Source of the DNA: Takifugu bimaculatus
Taxonomy: Eukaryota > Chordata > Actinopteri > Tetraodontiformes > Tetraodontidae
Length of the DNA stretch: 64,000 nt
Direction of reading: 5' to 3'
Assembly (NCBI GenBank): GCA_004026145.2
Contig: CP034976.1
Location: 5,820,296 to 5,884,295, forward strand
Under the pieces are notes generated by a model, which saw nothing but the letters and a program-made list of their open reading frames with translations, was not told the origin of the DNA and did not search any database. Of this stretch, positions 26,720 through 40,382 are shown piece after piece (position 1 is the first letter of the stretch; each line of letters begins with the position of its first letter). The translations under genes and the position numbers were made by a program.

Positions 26720-26868
26720 GTCCATTAGTCTTCTGTTCACAGCTGCTTGTTCCTGGTCAGGGTCAGTGAGTTGCTGGATCTTATCACAGGAGACATCCGG
26801 TGAGAGGCGGGAATACAACCGGGACAGAGTACCAGTCCATCACAGCCACACACGGACTGCAGAGAGGC
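26720..26868 (-). mobile_element. Degenerate dispersed teleost repeat
   Basis: The stretch 'tggtcagggtcagtgagttgctgga', then 'catccggtgagaggcggg', 'accgggacagagtacc' and 'agtccatcacagccacac' follows a very common fish interspersed repeat. A related copy in the opposite orientation is at 53665-53745. The class is uncertain (SINE or LINE-derived). Confidence 0.55.
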
Positions 26869-29758
26869 TCCAGACGGCATAATGAGCTTGTCTTTTGACA
26901 GGCGGATGCGGAGACCCCACATTTAGAGGTCCTGGCCGTGCCTCCTCTGGTGTGGTCTGAAATCATCACTTCTCCTTCTGCCTCTGACAGGATGTTAGCA
27001 TTGTTCATAGCAAACCTGCATTTCGAGCACCTTTGTCTGAGCAATTTGGTGACCCAATCACATCCCCACGCCACCCATCACCGCTGTAATGTGACGGGGT
27101 TAAAGTTTGTCTTTAACACCTTATTTTATCTCTGCATTTATTCCAGTTCATCACAGCATCCATGAGATGCAGCATGCGGGAATTTCACTCAAGAGACTCC
27201 TCCTGATGTCATAGGGAGCCCGATAACGCAATGAGGTCACTGCAGGGTTTCTCTCTGTCCCACACCCATATGCGCAGACACACACACAGCAGACACACAC
27301 ATACACACACACAAAGTAAACCGAATGGCGGGTGATAGTGGTGGGGCTCCATCGCATTTCCCAAGAAAATAAACAGAAAACTTGGCCGATAACATCTGCA
27401 TGTTGCAATGACGCCACCAGCTTGCTCTTGTGATGACATACTATCCACATACCTGCTTCTCCAAGGGACACACACCAGCTTGTGCGTCATAGGTCGTCTT
27501 CGTTATCTCGAGCGTGATGAGTCCTAGTAATTAATTCTGGGTCCGTCTCGTCGATCTCGCTCCCACCCATGACACCACGTCTGAGCTGTATCTTTTAGCA
27601 CTTAATTCCCAACGATGACAGCGTCTGACACGGCCCAGACGGCCCAGAAGGAGAAAGTGAAGGGCTCTTCATGTCTGCAGACCTGCTGTCTGGGGTTGTA
27701 TTTTAAAAACAAAGAATTAAACCAATAAAGGTACTTAAGTCCAGACTCAAACAAGCTAAGCAAATACAGCAGAGGCTCTGAGCGTTCCTCTGCAGGGTAG
27801 GAACGGTAAAGCCCACATGGGTATCGGCGGTGTCAGCCTGCACTGTGGCCTGTTGTGGAGGTGCATTCAAAGATTTATGACAACTTCCTGTCCTGATTGC
27901 GAGGCGGGTCTCCGCAGCAAACATACACAGAGCTTCAACTATTCCGATGGCACCGTTGTGGTGGAACACCTTCCTTTTCTCCTTTGCGGCAGAAAAATTT
28001 GCTCTACACTGCCTTATATAGCTGTGAGACGTGCACGTTGATACATACAAATGGGTGGAATGTGAAACTCTTGGCCCAATAAAAATGTGCGTTTTTACAG
28101 ACTCGATCCCTCTTCCTCCCTCTCATTCTCATAATGAGCTTTTATATGCTGCATATGAGCGTCTGTGCGCTGGTGTATCGGGGGTCTTGTAAATGGGCGG
28201 CTGACGTTAAAAGCTTCGACACGTGCCAGAAGAGGTTTGCTGCACTGGTCCGCAAGCCTCAAATGAATGAGACCTTCAGCCAGAGTCAAGGGGCGTCTTG
28301 TTCGGAGCGCTGCCCGTGACCCCTGGCTCACCGCGTCAACGCTCGCCTGTCCTCCAGAAGCCGTCGTATCTCCGTCCTCTGATTTGACCCGCTTTTCCCC
28401 TTCTGCTGTCTGTTGCACCTCTTTCTCTTTAATCCCCCCTCTCTGCATCACCACCTCCCTCCCACCATTTGTCATGCATTTAGGTGTGGCGTGAAAAACA
28501 CTTGCCAGATGACAAACACTGCTGGACTCTGTCTGCGCCATTTGCTCGTCTTTTGGCAAAAGTTCGGCCCCGAATGGACTCGCTGAGCCTGAACGTACAC
28601 GTTAAAAGTGCGTCAACAGGTGGCAGCCCCCTGACTCAGTGCCCTGAGGGGTGCCCTTTGACCTCCCGTATGCCACGCTCCCTCTGCCATAATTCCTTGA
28701 CTTTATTTAATTCAGTAAATTGTTTTCTTGTCGTATTTTGCATGGGGTGTAACCGGGGGGAAGAGGCACACGTGCAGCTTTAGAGAATCTGAGAAGCTCT
28801 TGTATTCCTCTTCCCACGGAGATGCAAACAGATGACATCACAGGGTGGTCCGCTCTGCGTTGAGCCGAGCTGAGCCACGCTGAGTGGGTCCCTGATGGTC
28901 TGCCAAACAGATGGCGGTAGCAAAGTAATGAGGACTGGATCTTTAGTGAAAGTTTTTTCTCCCCCCCCCCTTGTTTTATAAAAGAGTGCCACTCACAGTT
29001 TAAGCTCAAAAGCACGGGCCGTGTTTTCATATAGAAATGCCTCTGTCAGAGGCCCAGATATTGGATACACGCCTGATTATATTTTTTAAAATCCTTTGCA
29101 ATCGAGAGAAAAATACAAGTCCCCCCTGCACAGGTATTAAGAGGGCTTGGATGGCCGGTATAAGCAGCATTTGTTGGTTAATTAGGTCAAGAAATCTTGT
29201 AACGTGCGCCCACCCACACTAATGGAGGGCTGGAACAATCAGCTTCTCAGATCTGTCTGACATTTAGACAGATTTTGGGGAGGGGGAGAGAGTAGCAGGG
29301 GGGGACAGGAAGACGGAAAAAAAGTGGGGTGAGAAACTTTACTGCCGTCTCTACCTCGGCTTGATGTAATTAGGCATGATTGTCGAACAGCCCCAAACTC
29401 GTGAATAAGCACTTTGATGCTTTTGTGCTGCCGTTTTTGAGGTTTTCTTTCAGCCCCTCTAAGGATTTCATAGACTTGCAGATTCTTTGGTATTGTCCCC
29501 TGTCAACGTGGAGCTGGAGGGCAATTTGTTGCAATGCATTTGTGGGAAAATGTGCAACTTTGTACTTGAAGTAAACATCCAAATGTTCCCGGAACCCAAA
29601 ATCACAGTCAACCAAAACATTTAGAATCACTATAAATAGTTGCTTTATGATGACTCCTTGTGTCATTCCTACATTTTATATACAACCTCCTGCAGCATTT
29701 TGATGCATTTATAGCTATGATGTGTACTTGAATTGTTTTATGCTTATTCTCCTCATAG

Positions 29759-32700
29759 ATGAGGTATCAGAGGATTCTCACCTACCTGAGGATATTTGGG
29801 ACCACTATGTTTGGCATCTCTCTCCTGGTGGGCATCTCCACCGCCTACATCATGGGCTACCAGTTCTTCACCACCGCTGGCCATCACCTCTCCTTCGGCC
29901 TTTATGGCGCCATCCTGGTCATCCACCTCCTCATCCAGAGCCTCTTTGCACTCCTAGAACACAGAAACATGCGGCGGTCTTTAGAGACCCCGATCAAACT
30001 GAACAAATCCCTGGCGCTGTGCATCGCGGCGTATCAGGAGGACCCAAACTACCTGAGGAAGTGCCTGGTGTCAGTAAAGAGGCTGACGTACCCGGGCATC
30101 AAGGTCATCATGGTGATCGATGGCAACACGGAGGACGACAACTACATGATGGATATCTTTAAAGAGGTGATGGGGCGCGACAAAGTAGCGTCGTACGTGT
30201 GGCGGAGCAACTTTCACCACCGCGCCCCCGAGGAGACGGATGAGAGCTACGCCGAGAGCATCCAGCACATCTACAAGCTGGTGCTGAACAACAAGTGTAT
30301 GTGCATCATGCAGAAGTGGGGAGGCAAGAGGGAGGTCATGTACACACCCTTTAAGGCACTGGGGAAGAGCGTGGACTACGTGCAGGTCAGTCAAAACCTT
30401 AGTTCAGCACTTTAAGACCACTTTAAATCCAAACGCAGAATCACAGTCGAGCCGTCAGAGAGGTTCAGGTCATTTGGACAGACAGGAACTGGCAAACATT
30501 TCTCCATGGCTACCACAAAGGTTGCTCGACAAACACTGGCAGCTGTGGCTAACTAAATACCCAGTCCATGTCTTAAATACAATATATGTGGAAAAAACAC
30601 ATGCAATATTAAAAAAAAAGGTCATTTTCTGCACAGATTTTAATGCATCTTTTACCCTACCCTGTAACTGCAGCACTAAATAAAACGGTAACATGACAGG
30701 CATCAAACGCAGGCAGTAAAACTGTGAAAATGGAGAGAATTATTAAAGCCAGAAGTGGGACTAATTACTGAGCTCAGCCAGATTTCCCATCGCCACTAGT
30801 CTGAATGCAAAATGGAATAAAAGAAAGACATGAAAAGAGGCAGCGTTGGATAATGGCTAATATATTCAGTGCTATACACCCGCGTGAACACACATAGTAA
30901 GACACTGCTGACAAGGATTTGAGTGAAGATAGAGGGGAAAGGGAAGAGAAAAAGAGACGGAGATGGCCAAAGTGGGGTGGGCAGTGGGGGTTCTGCCAAG
31001 CCAAACATGGGGTCCACAAAGAGCCTTTTGTGTTTCTTTGAGATGGACGGTGGCTGTATGCAGTTTGGAAGCGTAGCGTGAAGACGGGCGGCAGTAGCTG
31101 ATGTCTAATTGTAAAAACAGATCTGTTTCACAGAGCTGAGCGTTACATCATCGACATGCGTTCAAGATCCAGCACACTGAAAGGCTGCCTGACTCTGGCT
31201 CCGCTCTGAATGTGTCCCTATGTGAAAAATACTTAAATTGTATCTTTAGACAAGCCAGCTTCTGAGGGGCTTTGGCTGGCTCCTACGCCCCAATAATGCT
31301 AACATTGTGTGGCGGTTTATCTAGCAGTATAAATGGGAACACAGAGACACCTGTTTTTACCCTGCAGTCAGGAAATGTTGCTTGAAAAAAAGGTCAACCC
31401 AAAATCATAATTCTTTCCTGCAAGTGCAAATGATCTCATGCGGAAGAATAATGGACCGTGCACACAGATGATCTCTGCAGTTGGAGACTTATTCTGCCTT
31501 CTTCAGTATTTCAGCTTTTAAAGACCTTTTTTTTGTTAGGGTTACAGACTTGTATTGAGCATGCTAATCAATAAAGTACCGGTACCTCATTCCTTACGTG
31601 GCATATCAAACCATCAGCAGGCATCAGCAGGTGGAATGAAAGAACGAACTCTGTCAGCACTCCAGGACCTCCACTGTGTGGGGGAAGCAGCAACTGTGAT
31701 GCATATCTTCGCCATTAACAGATGTGCTTTGATCTGTTTCTATTTCTATTGTTTCTTTGAGATCCTGCTGATTCGAAACCTGCTCTTTTGATAAGGGACT
31801 GTCCACTAAATTGAATTCTTATGTATTCTTAAATAGTTGAAACATTCTCTTTCATTCAAGCTCTTTGTATTTACTGCCAAAAACTACTTCAAAACAAGAT
31901 GAAAGACAGTAAAGGTGCTGAAGTGATTACACCACAGGTGATCCGTGACACAAACTTGGAAATATACTCTAAAATCGATTCAATCCATAAGTGCTACATT
32001 CTGTTTTCCAGTTGTGCGCGAGGGAAGTCTTCAGATGTCTGATGTTAGAATAAGGCCACCATCTATGCGATCAGACGTTCTGGACTATTAATAATATTTG
32101 ATGCTTTTACTCAGGTGTGTGACTCTGACACCATGTTGGACCCGGCATCTTCAGTGGAGATGGTGAAGGTTCTGGAAGAAGACCACATGGTCGGGGGTGT
32201 TGGTGGAGATGTTCAGGTTAGTTTCAATTCAAACACGATGTCACCCAACTGCTCATCATGGATGCTTCATTAGGCGCTTCTTCTTGCTCGTGCTCTGCAG
32301 ATCTTAAACAAATACGAGTCGTGGATCTCCTTCCTGAGCAGCGTCCGCTACTGGATGGCCTTCAACATAGAACGGGCCTGCCAGTCCTACTTTGGCTGTG
32401 TGCAGTGCATCAGTGGGCCGTTGGGAATGTACCGGAACTCTCTCCTGAATGAGTTCCTCGAAGACTGGTATAATCAGACTTTTATGGGATCCCACTGTAG
32501 TTTTGGGGACGACCGCCATCTCACAAACAGAGTCCTCAGTCTTGGGTACGCAACTAAATACACGGCACGATCCAAGTGCCTCACCGAGACGCCGATCACG
32601 TACCTGCGCTGGCTCAACCAACAGACTCGGTGGAGTAAGTCGTACTTCAGAGAGTGGCTCTACAACTCCATGTGGTTCCACAAACACCATCTGTGGATGA

Positions 32701-33230
32701 CTTATGAGGCCGTGATCACGGGCTTCTTCCCATTTTTCCTCATTGCTACTGCAATCCAACTCTTCTACCAAGGAAGGCTCTGGAATATTTTGTTGTTTCT
32801 ACTCATTGTGCAGGCGGTCGCACTGATCAAGTCGTCATTTGCCAGCTGCCTCAGAGGTAACATAGTCATGATATTCATGTCCTTTTACTCAGTACTGTAC
32901 ATGTCAAGCCTGTTGCCGGCCAAAATGTTTGCAATAGCGACCATCAACAAGTCTGGATGGGGAACATCTGGGAGAAAAACAATTGTGGTGAACTTCATCG
33001 GTCTGATTCCTATCTCAGTTTGGTTCACCATCCTCTTTTTTGGGATTATCTACACAATAGTCCAGCAGACTAGAAAACCCTTTCCCGAAACAGAAAAGAT
33101 CGTTCTTATCGTGGGGGCAGTTGTCTATGCCAGTTACTGGGTCATCCTGTTGACGTTGTACACAGTGCTCATCAACAAGTGTGGAAAGAGAAAGAAGGAA
33201 TCACACTATGACATGGTGCTGGACGTGTAA
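29759..33230 (+). CDS. has2: Hyaluronan synthase 2, three coding exons
   Basis: Membrane GT2-family enzyme that polymerises UDP-GlcNAc and UDP-glucuronate into hyaluronan on the cytoplasmic side and extrudes it through the plasma membrane. Coding exons are 29759-30385 (209 codons), 32115-32216 (34) and 32301-33230 (309 plus stop), total 552 aa, the length I recall for mammalian HAS2. All junctions are phase 0 with GT-AG ends; introns are 1729 and 84 bp. Two N-terminal membrane segments lie near residues 12-33 and 46-67, and a C-terminal membrane cluster starts near 376. Catalytic motifs seen: DGN 121-123, DSD 212-214, GDDR 312-315, QQTRW 350-354. Residues T110, K190 and S221, reported as modified in human HAS2, are present. 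The C-terminus YDMVLDV and overall similarity favour HAS2 over HAS1 or HAS3. The ATG directly follows a splice acceptor AG, so the 5' UTR lies in upstream exon(s). A change from the usual EEDP to EEDH occurs at residue 233. Confidence 0.97.
30386..32114 (+). other. has2: has2 intron between first and second coding exons
   Basis: Donor gtcagt follows 'gtgcag' and acceptor 'ttactcag' precedes the VCDSD codons. The 1729-bp interval has no coding frame I can support and no repeat that I recognise. Confidence 0.9.
32217..32300 (+). other. has2: has2 short intron, 84 bp
   Basis: Donor gttagt follows 'gttcag' and acceptor 'gctctgcag' precedes the ILNKYESW codons. At 84 bp the intron is near the minimum seen in compact fish genomes. 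Confidence 0.95.
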
Positions 33231-35562
33231 CTCAGGCTGCGGTCATCACATACCACTGAAGTCATTTTTGGATCGTTTTCACTCTCAGAATGTCGTTGAG
33301 ATGCTCTGGAGGGAGAATGGTTCAACTTAAACAGCTAGCTAGTTGGCTAAGGTAGATTACTTTTTATATTCATGTAAAGGTCAACTACTGTAAGCTAATA
33401 ATCCAAAAAGAAATGTGCATTTGGTAGCAAAAGTGCAATTACATCTATGCAGTCAGAGCTACCTCTTCTCCCTATCTTTTTCACTGGGTGTCAGCATTTG
33501 AGCCGAGTATAAAACCTCCATCCATCGGCATTTAACTTGACAAGGAAGCCTATTTTCCCTCCAGGGCATCATGGTGTCTGCAGAAACTTACCACTGCCAC
33601 AGCCAAAGAAAACCATCTCTGCATTGCCCAGATTTCAAATGAAATCACTGCCTGCCCCACCATCTCAGCTGTTGACGGCTTTAGATCCTTTCAAATGACA
33701 TTACAGAAAAAACAATTAAATCCATCACTGACACGAGAACCTGCGTCAAGGTCAGTGTTCAGATGTTGGGGGTTGGAGGGTAAAGGTTCTTGGGGCAATG
33801 CGCTGATGTAATGACGATGTCCACAGCCACAGTATTGCTTTACCAAGAGTGAAATGCCACGAAATGGACTTTAAAATGGAAAGCTGCTCTCTTTCTTTTG
33901 CTGCATGCGCGTCTAATGGGAGGGATCCGAAAAGTTTGAAGACTTCTTTGTCTGGGAAACACAATTGCTTTTAGCATAAAAATATCTTCTGTTAATCCTG
34001 CAGATGGACATTTTAGTGCTATTTCTGTTGAAAATGAAAATACGTTTAGTAACAAATACTACAGATGCATCATATCCAAATGTTTCGGTCTCTCCCATAC
34101 GACATGGATGCATTATTTTTTTCTTTCAATGTTTACAAAGTGAAGAATCTCAAACTGATCACTGATTGGTCCGTTTAGCTCCACCGGAACAGGTGACCAG
34201 GTGAACATGTGACCAGAAGAGAGCCGGTGTATCATTGCTGCTGTGATATTTTATTCTGACAGACAATGCCTTTTAAAAAAAAAAAAGTGTGTGTTTCATA
34301 AACGATGCGAATGTTGTTTCCTCCAAGATGAATGATAATCCCTCAGCAGACATGGCTGGGTGTGTTCTGATCCGAAGACCTGCCCTCCATGCGCCTTTGC
34401 TCTCCGCCTCTCTTCACATACTGTACTGAGGGCACTGCGGCAACAGCTCTCAGCTCCCCTGCACAGGCTCAAACAGCCTGCAGCGGGAGGCATAAATGTG
34501 AGAACAGACTTTAGTGTACAAAAGTACTATCTGATAACAGGAATGTGAAAAAAAGTGTTCTTATTGGAAAGGAGAAGCATTTTGCGATAGAACGAGTTCT
34601 GTGTTTGTTATAGATGACCGGGAAGAGACATGAGTTTAATTCTTATGCACTTTTATGTCTCTCCTGTTGTCCGGCATGATGCTTGACCTGATCAAGATGA
34701 AATACCTCAGTGGTTCCCTTTGAATTGCAACGAGGCGTCAGGATTCTGGTTACAGACTGATGCATTTGTAAGGCCTCTGTTAATTTATCATGTTATCTCT
34801 GATTATAAAAGTGTTCTTTTTATATGCAGTTCCATATTCAGTCAAAGCTGGAGCTCCCTGCCTTGTTGTCCTTTTGCTGTAGCCGTTTACTTATTGTCTA
34901 CTTTGTATTTCAGTGCATTTTATATATAGACATTTTTATTCTATTTTTGCTTACAGTTACCAAAGATTCTTTATTTTCACTAAAGTTTTTTTTAATAAGA
35001 AAAATGGGAAAATGTCTTTGTTGTGCTTAAACTGTTCTGACAACGACTTTTGTATCTGACCAAACAATGTGAAAATATGAGCTAGGTTTTTTTAATTATT
35101 ATTTGCAATAACAACAATAAAAATGCAATTTGTAGAGGTAAGTTATTGATTTCAAGAGATGAACCTGTGTTTTTATACTTTGAGCAGAGATGAGGAACCA
35201 GCATATTTATATTCAGTCTGTGCTTAGTAACATGTCGTCCGGAGTGTCGTCTGGTATTTAAAATCCCACGTGTACGTTTACGCTACAAAATCAACCAACA
35301 GAGTGTCCATATGTTCCCAGAATTGCTAAATCACGGAGTACTTTGCAGCACCGATGTGTAGTCGGACTTCCTAGTTTCAGTTTTTCAAACATTTAAAAAC
35401 AATTTGCACAAGAAAAAAATGGAATCATCTGCATACATTGAAGCTTTGATCCTTTGATGCCACCAATAGTTGTACCATGAGTTTGTTTTCATGTCAAAAA
35501 CAGTGTTATTATAAAGCACTTTTGTCTTTGTGCCAAATAAAAAACAATTGTTTTCATTTGCT
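33231..35562 (+). other. has2: has2 3' untranslated region
   Basis: AT-rich sequence without a credible coding frame follows the has2 stop codon. It holds many U-rich and AUUUA-like stretches, especially 34700-35130, which fits an unstable, post-transcriptionally controlled mRNA, as is known for HAS2. Two AATAAA hexamers occur, at 35116-35121 and 35536-35541. The second is followed by a GT-rich stretch and is the likely main end. The exact cleavage site is inferred. Confidence 0.75.
35536..35541 (+). terminator. Likely distal polyadenylation signal of has2
   Basis: AATAAA lies within 'ccaaataaaaaacaattg' and is followed within 15-35 bp by T/GT-rich sequence (tgctggtgttgtctttgg), the expected downstream element. 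A weaker, proximal AATAAA at 35116-35121 could give a shorter transcript. Confidence 0.7.
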
Positions 35563-38059
35563 GGTGTTGTCTTTGGGTCATTTGATCAGAACGTTACTTT
35601 GCCGTGGAACCCGCGTGAGATATCCCACCATCCTTCCCGTGGCCTCCCGATCTGAGGGACAGTTGTCGGGCACAAGTGTTGCAACCTAGCTCAGGCAGCA
35701 TCAGGAACCAGAGAGGACAATTTGTGCTAATGTTGAACTCTTGTTAAACTCTGGCATTAAATCTTTGATAACGATCTGAATTACACTGTCAGAAATCTGT
35801 CAGTGTCCCTCACATGGCCCTGTTATTGAAAACAGACTCCTGCAGTTAGCATTCTGCAACTGGTCAAACACCCAAAAAATGTCCTGGTTTTCATTTGTGT
35901 CGATTATTGCATGGATTAGTAGGTCTGGAGACGAGCTCTATATGCCAATATAAACAGCAACCTGCCGGTAAGCAGCCTTGCTGCTGCGGTTTCACTTTTG
36001 TGCTCTGGAGCTCCAGGTTTTTTTTAAAAATATTGACAACAATGAGTCACACTGTTGCACTGGAAACATACACACAATCCATCCAATGCAAAACAAAAGG
36101 GACAAATTATAATTAGAACATTCTATTCAAATTTTATCAGGCTACGAAGTATATTGGTTGCATTATCTATCGCACAACCCAAGAGCAACAAATACACATA
36201 AGACCGGAAAAAAGGAAGTGTGGGGGTTTTGGACAAGAAGCAGATTTTTTTGGTGGGGAAGTCTTTGCCAGTAAGTACTTTTTGACCATTCAGAAAGACC
36301 AGCTGGACCACACTGCAAGGACAGGAAATAGGTGCAGGATGGGAGCCAACATAGCCCAAAGAGAACTCAAGACTGCTTATTTAAACGTTTCATTTTACAT
36401 CTGAGTCACCTGTGCCCACCAGCAGAAAATTCTCCCAAATGTGCTGCCACCAGCACGCTGTCCCTCACTGGTGTGTCCAAACGGCACCCAGCAGATGACT
36501 ATAATCCAGTAGTTACATTCATGTTAAGTTGCACTTGGAAGCACCATCAGGAGCTGCAGGAGCAGTTGCTTTGCATATGTGGTGGCAGGGCGGGGGCTCA
36601 AAGCGGTTCTTGGTACACATGAACAATGCTTTACTATACTGTGCAATAGTAAACCTTTACAGCTATTGTAATGTTTACAGGAAAATCTTAGAGGGCTATC
36701 TTGTGTTCAAGAAGCAGGCTTGTCTTGCAATAAAGTGGATGTTTTGTTGAGTGTTTACAGGCACTTTGAGAAAATCTCAAGAGCCCTGCATTAAATTAAT
36801 TGTTTCCATAATTACAGCCTAAATATGGAGAAACACTCCAACTGTAGCTACCAGAGGAGACTCAAATGTTTCAATATTGATAAGAACATAATTCACATTA
36901 AGGTAAAAGAAAATGTAATGGAATCAATGTGCCATTATTGTAGAATGTTTTTATATCATACTATTAAATTAACACTACAAACTTTAAAGTCTAAATCTGT
37001 GACACAATAATATGCTTCATTAGGACAGACTCCGCTCCAAAGCCTTCATATTTGCCCATCTTGGCTGAGTTAAAGATCTAAAGTTTACGACTCCCTTGTG
37101 GTCAAACTCTGCATAATGGGTGTTTTATTAGTTGGATCACAAGCCCCGGACAGTTGCAATGTTGCATCTGAAGGATTTAATAGGTACTTTTTGCAATAAC
37201 CATGTGATCTAGTCAAACTCTGAGGCTTTACAGGCGACGCTAAAGTTTGCGACTCTTAAGTTTGCGACTCTTGTGCAAATCAGTCCATGGCACAGAAACG
37301 AGCCTGGAAGAAAAATCTGCTAGTTAGGATGCAAATTCGTGAGGTCATTTTTCTTCCAGGACAAAATATTAAACAAAAACACTGTCTGCTCTTGGCTTGT
37401 AGCAGCACTTTTTTTCATATAATTGTTCCATTGCATCTGTGTGCTTCTTTGTTCCACTACAATAACGGCATCAGCTTTTGATTACTGGCATACGTGGTCC
37501 TCTGTAACAACCTAGTAACTCAGAGACTGCCAGTGCAGGAACAAACCTGTAAAACACAAGGTCCAATTAAGATTTGCGATGAAATAATTGAGTAAATTTG
37601 TCTGCACAGCGTGTTTTCGGTATGTTTGCATTGCTTAGGAAAGGGACACAGTGGTCAACAACATGTAGGCTAAACCCTGCACTGAACACGAGTAATGGAG
37701 CCTTTAAATGAAGAAAGGTGCCGATAGATGAAAAATGTGCCGCGGCGTCCAGCGCCGTGCGTGTGCGCGCTCTCGTCTGACGGAAAACCCAAAAGCCACG
37801 GCACAAATTCTCTGATGTTGAATCTGTACACACAGATCTCTCATGAGTCTACTGGATGGCTTAAATTAAGATCAGGGTCGGTTTCTCCATCAGAGCTGGG
37901 CCACATGTTTGCAAGGGAATGAAGGGACCGAACCCTGGCCAGCAACTGATCCTTCAAAGTCAGAACCGCTGTTTCTTGTTTTCCTTACTGATAAACATTT
38001 GTTCATACTTCTCTTCTGCTCAAACTACAGCTGCTCAGAATATAGATATAGTTATAGTT

Positions 38060-38117
38060 CGGACGGGCGGACGGACGGACGGACGGACGGACGGACGGAC
38101 GGACGGACGGACGGACG

Positions 38118-38176
<59 letters not shown>
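38060..38176. repeat. Compound (GGAC)n(AGAC)n microsatellite
   Basis: About 60 bp of ggac repeats change sharply to about 54 bp of agac repeats, consistent with one substitution that then spread. No LINE sequence was recognised next to it. Confidence 0.96.
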
Positions 38177-40311
38177 GTGAAAATAGGATATGAACTTGGT
38201 CCAGGGCTCATAAATAAAGATGTCAGGGTGGGGCCATTTTACTACCTGATATATCCCACACCCCAGAGCCTTGGGGAGTTTGTCGTCAAGACTATTTTTT
38301 TTATTTTTTTTTCAAAAGGAGAAAAAAAGTGAGAATAATTCAAAGCATCCTCCCCCCTCCCCTCTTAAACTCTTGCTTCCTTTCGCACAAGGGTTACGCC
38401 TCATCCCGCCAGTTTTTCGGCTCTTGCCTCTCGTTTTGTTCCTCCCTCGTCCTTCACCTCATTCCCTAGAATCCTTCCTTGCTCCTCCTCCTAGTCTTTC
38501 TTTTTTTCCCTTACCTTTCTCTTCCCTTTCCTCTCCTCTGAGCCCTCTAACTACATAATGAGGCTCATTTAGGCGGGTTAATTGTTTTAAAAACTCCCAT
38601 GTGTTCCCAGAGAGGGGGGTTAAAAACAGTCATTGATGGTGGTCAAACGTTCCTCTTTTTCCACGACACATTTAGCACGTAAGATAAGATATTGCTTTAA
38701 AGGTATTAAAGGACTTCCAACAAGCTGTGGGGAATTTTATTTTAAGGTAGGTTAAGAGTGATGTCTGTAGCCCCACAAACAACCACCCACTGCACATCGG
38801 ACACCATCTTACAGAGAATTACTGTCTTCCTATACATCTGAAGCATCTATAAATAACTTACTGCAGAATCTGCATCCCTGGAATCCTGTGGCGGTGTTGC
38901 AGATAAGCTGATGTAACTGGCATTCTAACATATGACAATCATTAATGATAGTAATGATCAGAGGAGCTCCTGCTTGTCACAACTGGTCTTCCACCTCAGA
39001 GACGTGGATAAATCCCAGCTGTTGTGCATGTTTTTAAAATGTCTGTGGACTGTTTTGATGGGCCGTCAGTGAGATTCGAGCCAGGTGTTCTCTGAGGACA
39101 ATTGGGGGTTCCATGTTTTATCTGAGGAGCTGTGATTTATCTTCACATTTGTGAAAGGAGGGCAACGTGAAATCCAAGACAGGAAGGTTTTTCATGCTCT
39201 TCAGACCTCAGAAGGTTCAGAAACAATCTGCAAAGTTTAAAAGAAAATTCAAAATCCTTGGTTTCTTACTGGGATGGATCTGGAAGTGTGTTGGAAGGAC
39301 CGGATGAGAGGGGTGAACTTGAGGAACCCCAAAAACATCCCAGAACCGAACGGACAAAGATGCCATTGAGGCAAAGCTGGACGGATCAGAGCAACACGGG
39401 ACTTTTACACAGGAGACAAAGGCCGGTTTCTCATATGTTGATTGCTTGGAGGAAGTGGCTTTTTTAGACCTTAACCACAGTCATGAATCTAATTTGGTGC
39501 CCTAATGGAAACATGACATTAGCACAAATGTCTCAAAAGAGGGTTTCATTTTGAGAGCCAAACAAGTGTATTGTATTGTGTGTGTATATATATATATAAT
39601 ATTGTGTATTGTATTGTATGATATATTATTATATTGAAGTCCCAGTTCTCGCCCCCAGCAGAGTGATAATACTGCTGTACTGGCACAGGTAGCAACAAGC
39701 AACCTGGTGCCTGACTGAGATGCAGGATGTTTCATTTTAGTTTTGCAGTAATCCCTGTAACACTCTTGTAGACCTATTTTTAAGGTGGTATTGTTTAAGA
39801 TCAGGAGATAACTGGTACAGTAGTTGTGGTGAGTGGCCACCATGCCTGTGCTAATGGGGAGGCTCTAAGTGAGGACTCAGATAATGGCAATATGTTCTCT
39901 CTGAATGATGGTTATTCTGGTTATTCTGGGTTTGGCGTTCATCTGAAGGCAACATGAACCTGGGGGGTCATGAGATGAGTGTTTGGGATTGCCTCTAATT
40001 TGATGTCAAGGTGTCAGCAGATAGTTAAACAATTTGAAGTGAAATATCGAGATAAAATAATAAGTGAAAGCCGAAGCATCCCCAATTAAAATGTCTGTGT
40101 ACGCCGTTGGTGCAAATATTACTGTTAAGCAAAGACCAGACTGGAACATTAACTAATTACCTCATCCAACATCATGTTCTAGAGTGTTCTCTGTGTCATC
40201 CTGCGAAAATGTGAAGAGAGGATGAGATTCCCAAAGGGATGGGAGTAAGGGAGGGGGGGTGATGGGAAGACAGGGAGATAATGTGTTACTGCCGGAGAGG
40301 AGTTTGCAGCT

Positions 40312-40316
<5 letters not shown>

Positions 40317-40381
<65 letters not shown>
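40317..40381. repeat. (TG)n microsatellite
   Basis: An almost pure TG run of about 65 bp. Confidence 0.97.

Positions 40382-40382
<1 letters not shown>

Larger units (their letters stand above)
23470..29758 (+). other. Presumed has2 5' intron or upstream region
   Basis: If the exon candidate ending at 23469 is right, this is has2 intron 1, closed by the acceptor 'ttattctcctcatag' at 29744-29758. No other coding exon is seen. CA-rich sequence lies at 27275-27312 and a degenerate repeat at 26720-26868. Confidence 0.4.

Noticed and set aside
28095..28559. 154-codon open frame on the - strand
   Set aside because: No recognisable domain, low-complexity charged composition, no splice or promoter context; likely chance.
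30071..30394. Frame antisense to has2 coding exon
   Set aside because: Shadow of the has2 frame; no independent signals.
38060..38176. Regular repeats that could suggest a CRISPR-like array
   Set aside because: Unit is 4 bp with no spacers; simple microsatellite in a vertebrate genome.
37919..38332. 137-codon frame with TDGR/TDRQ repeats
   Set aside because: Translation of the GGAC/AGAC microsatellite.
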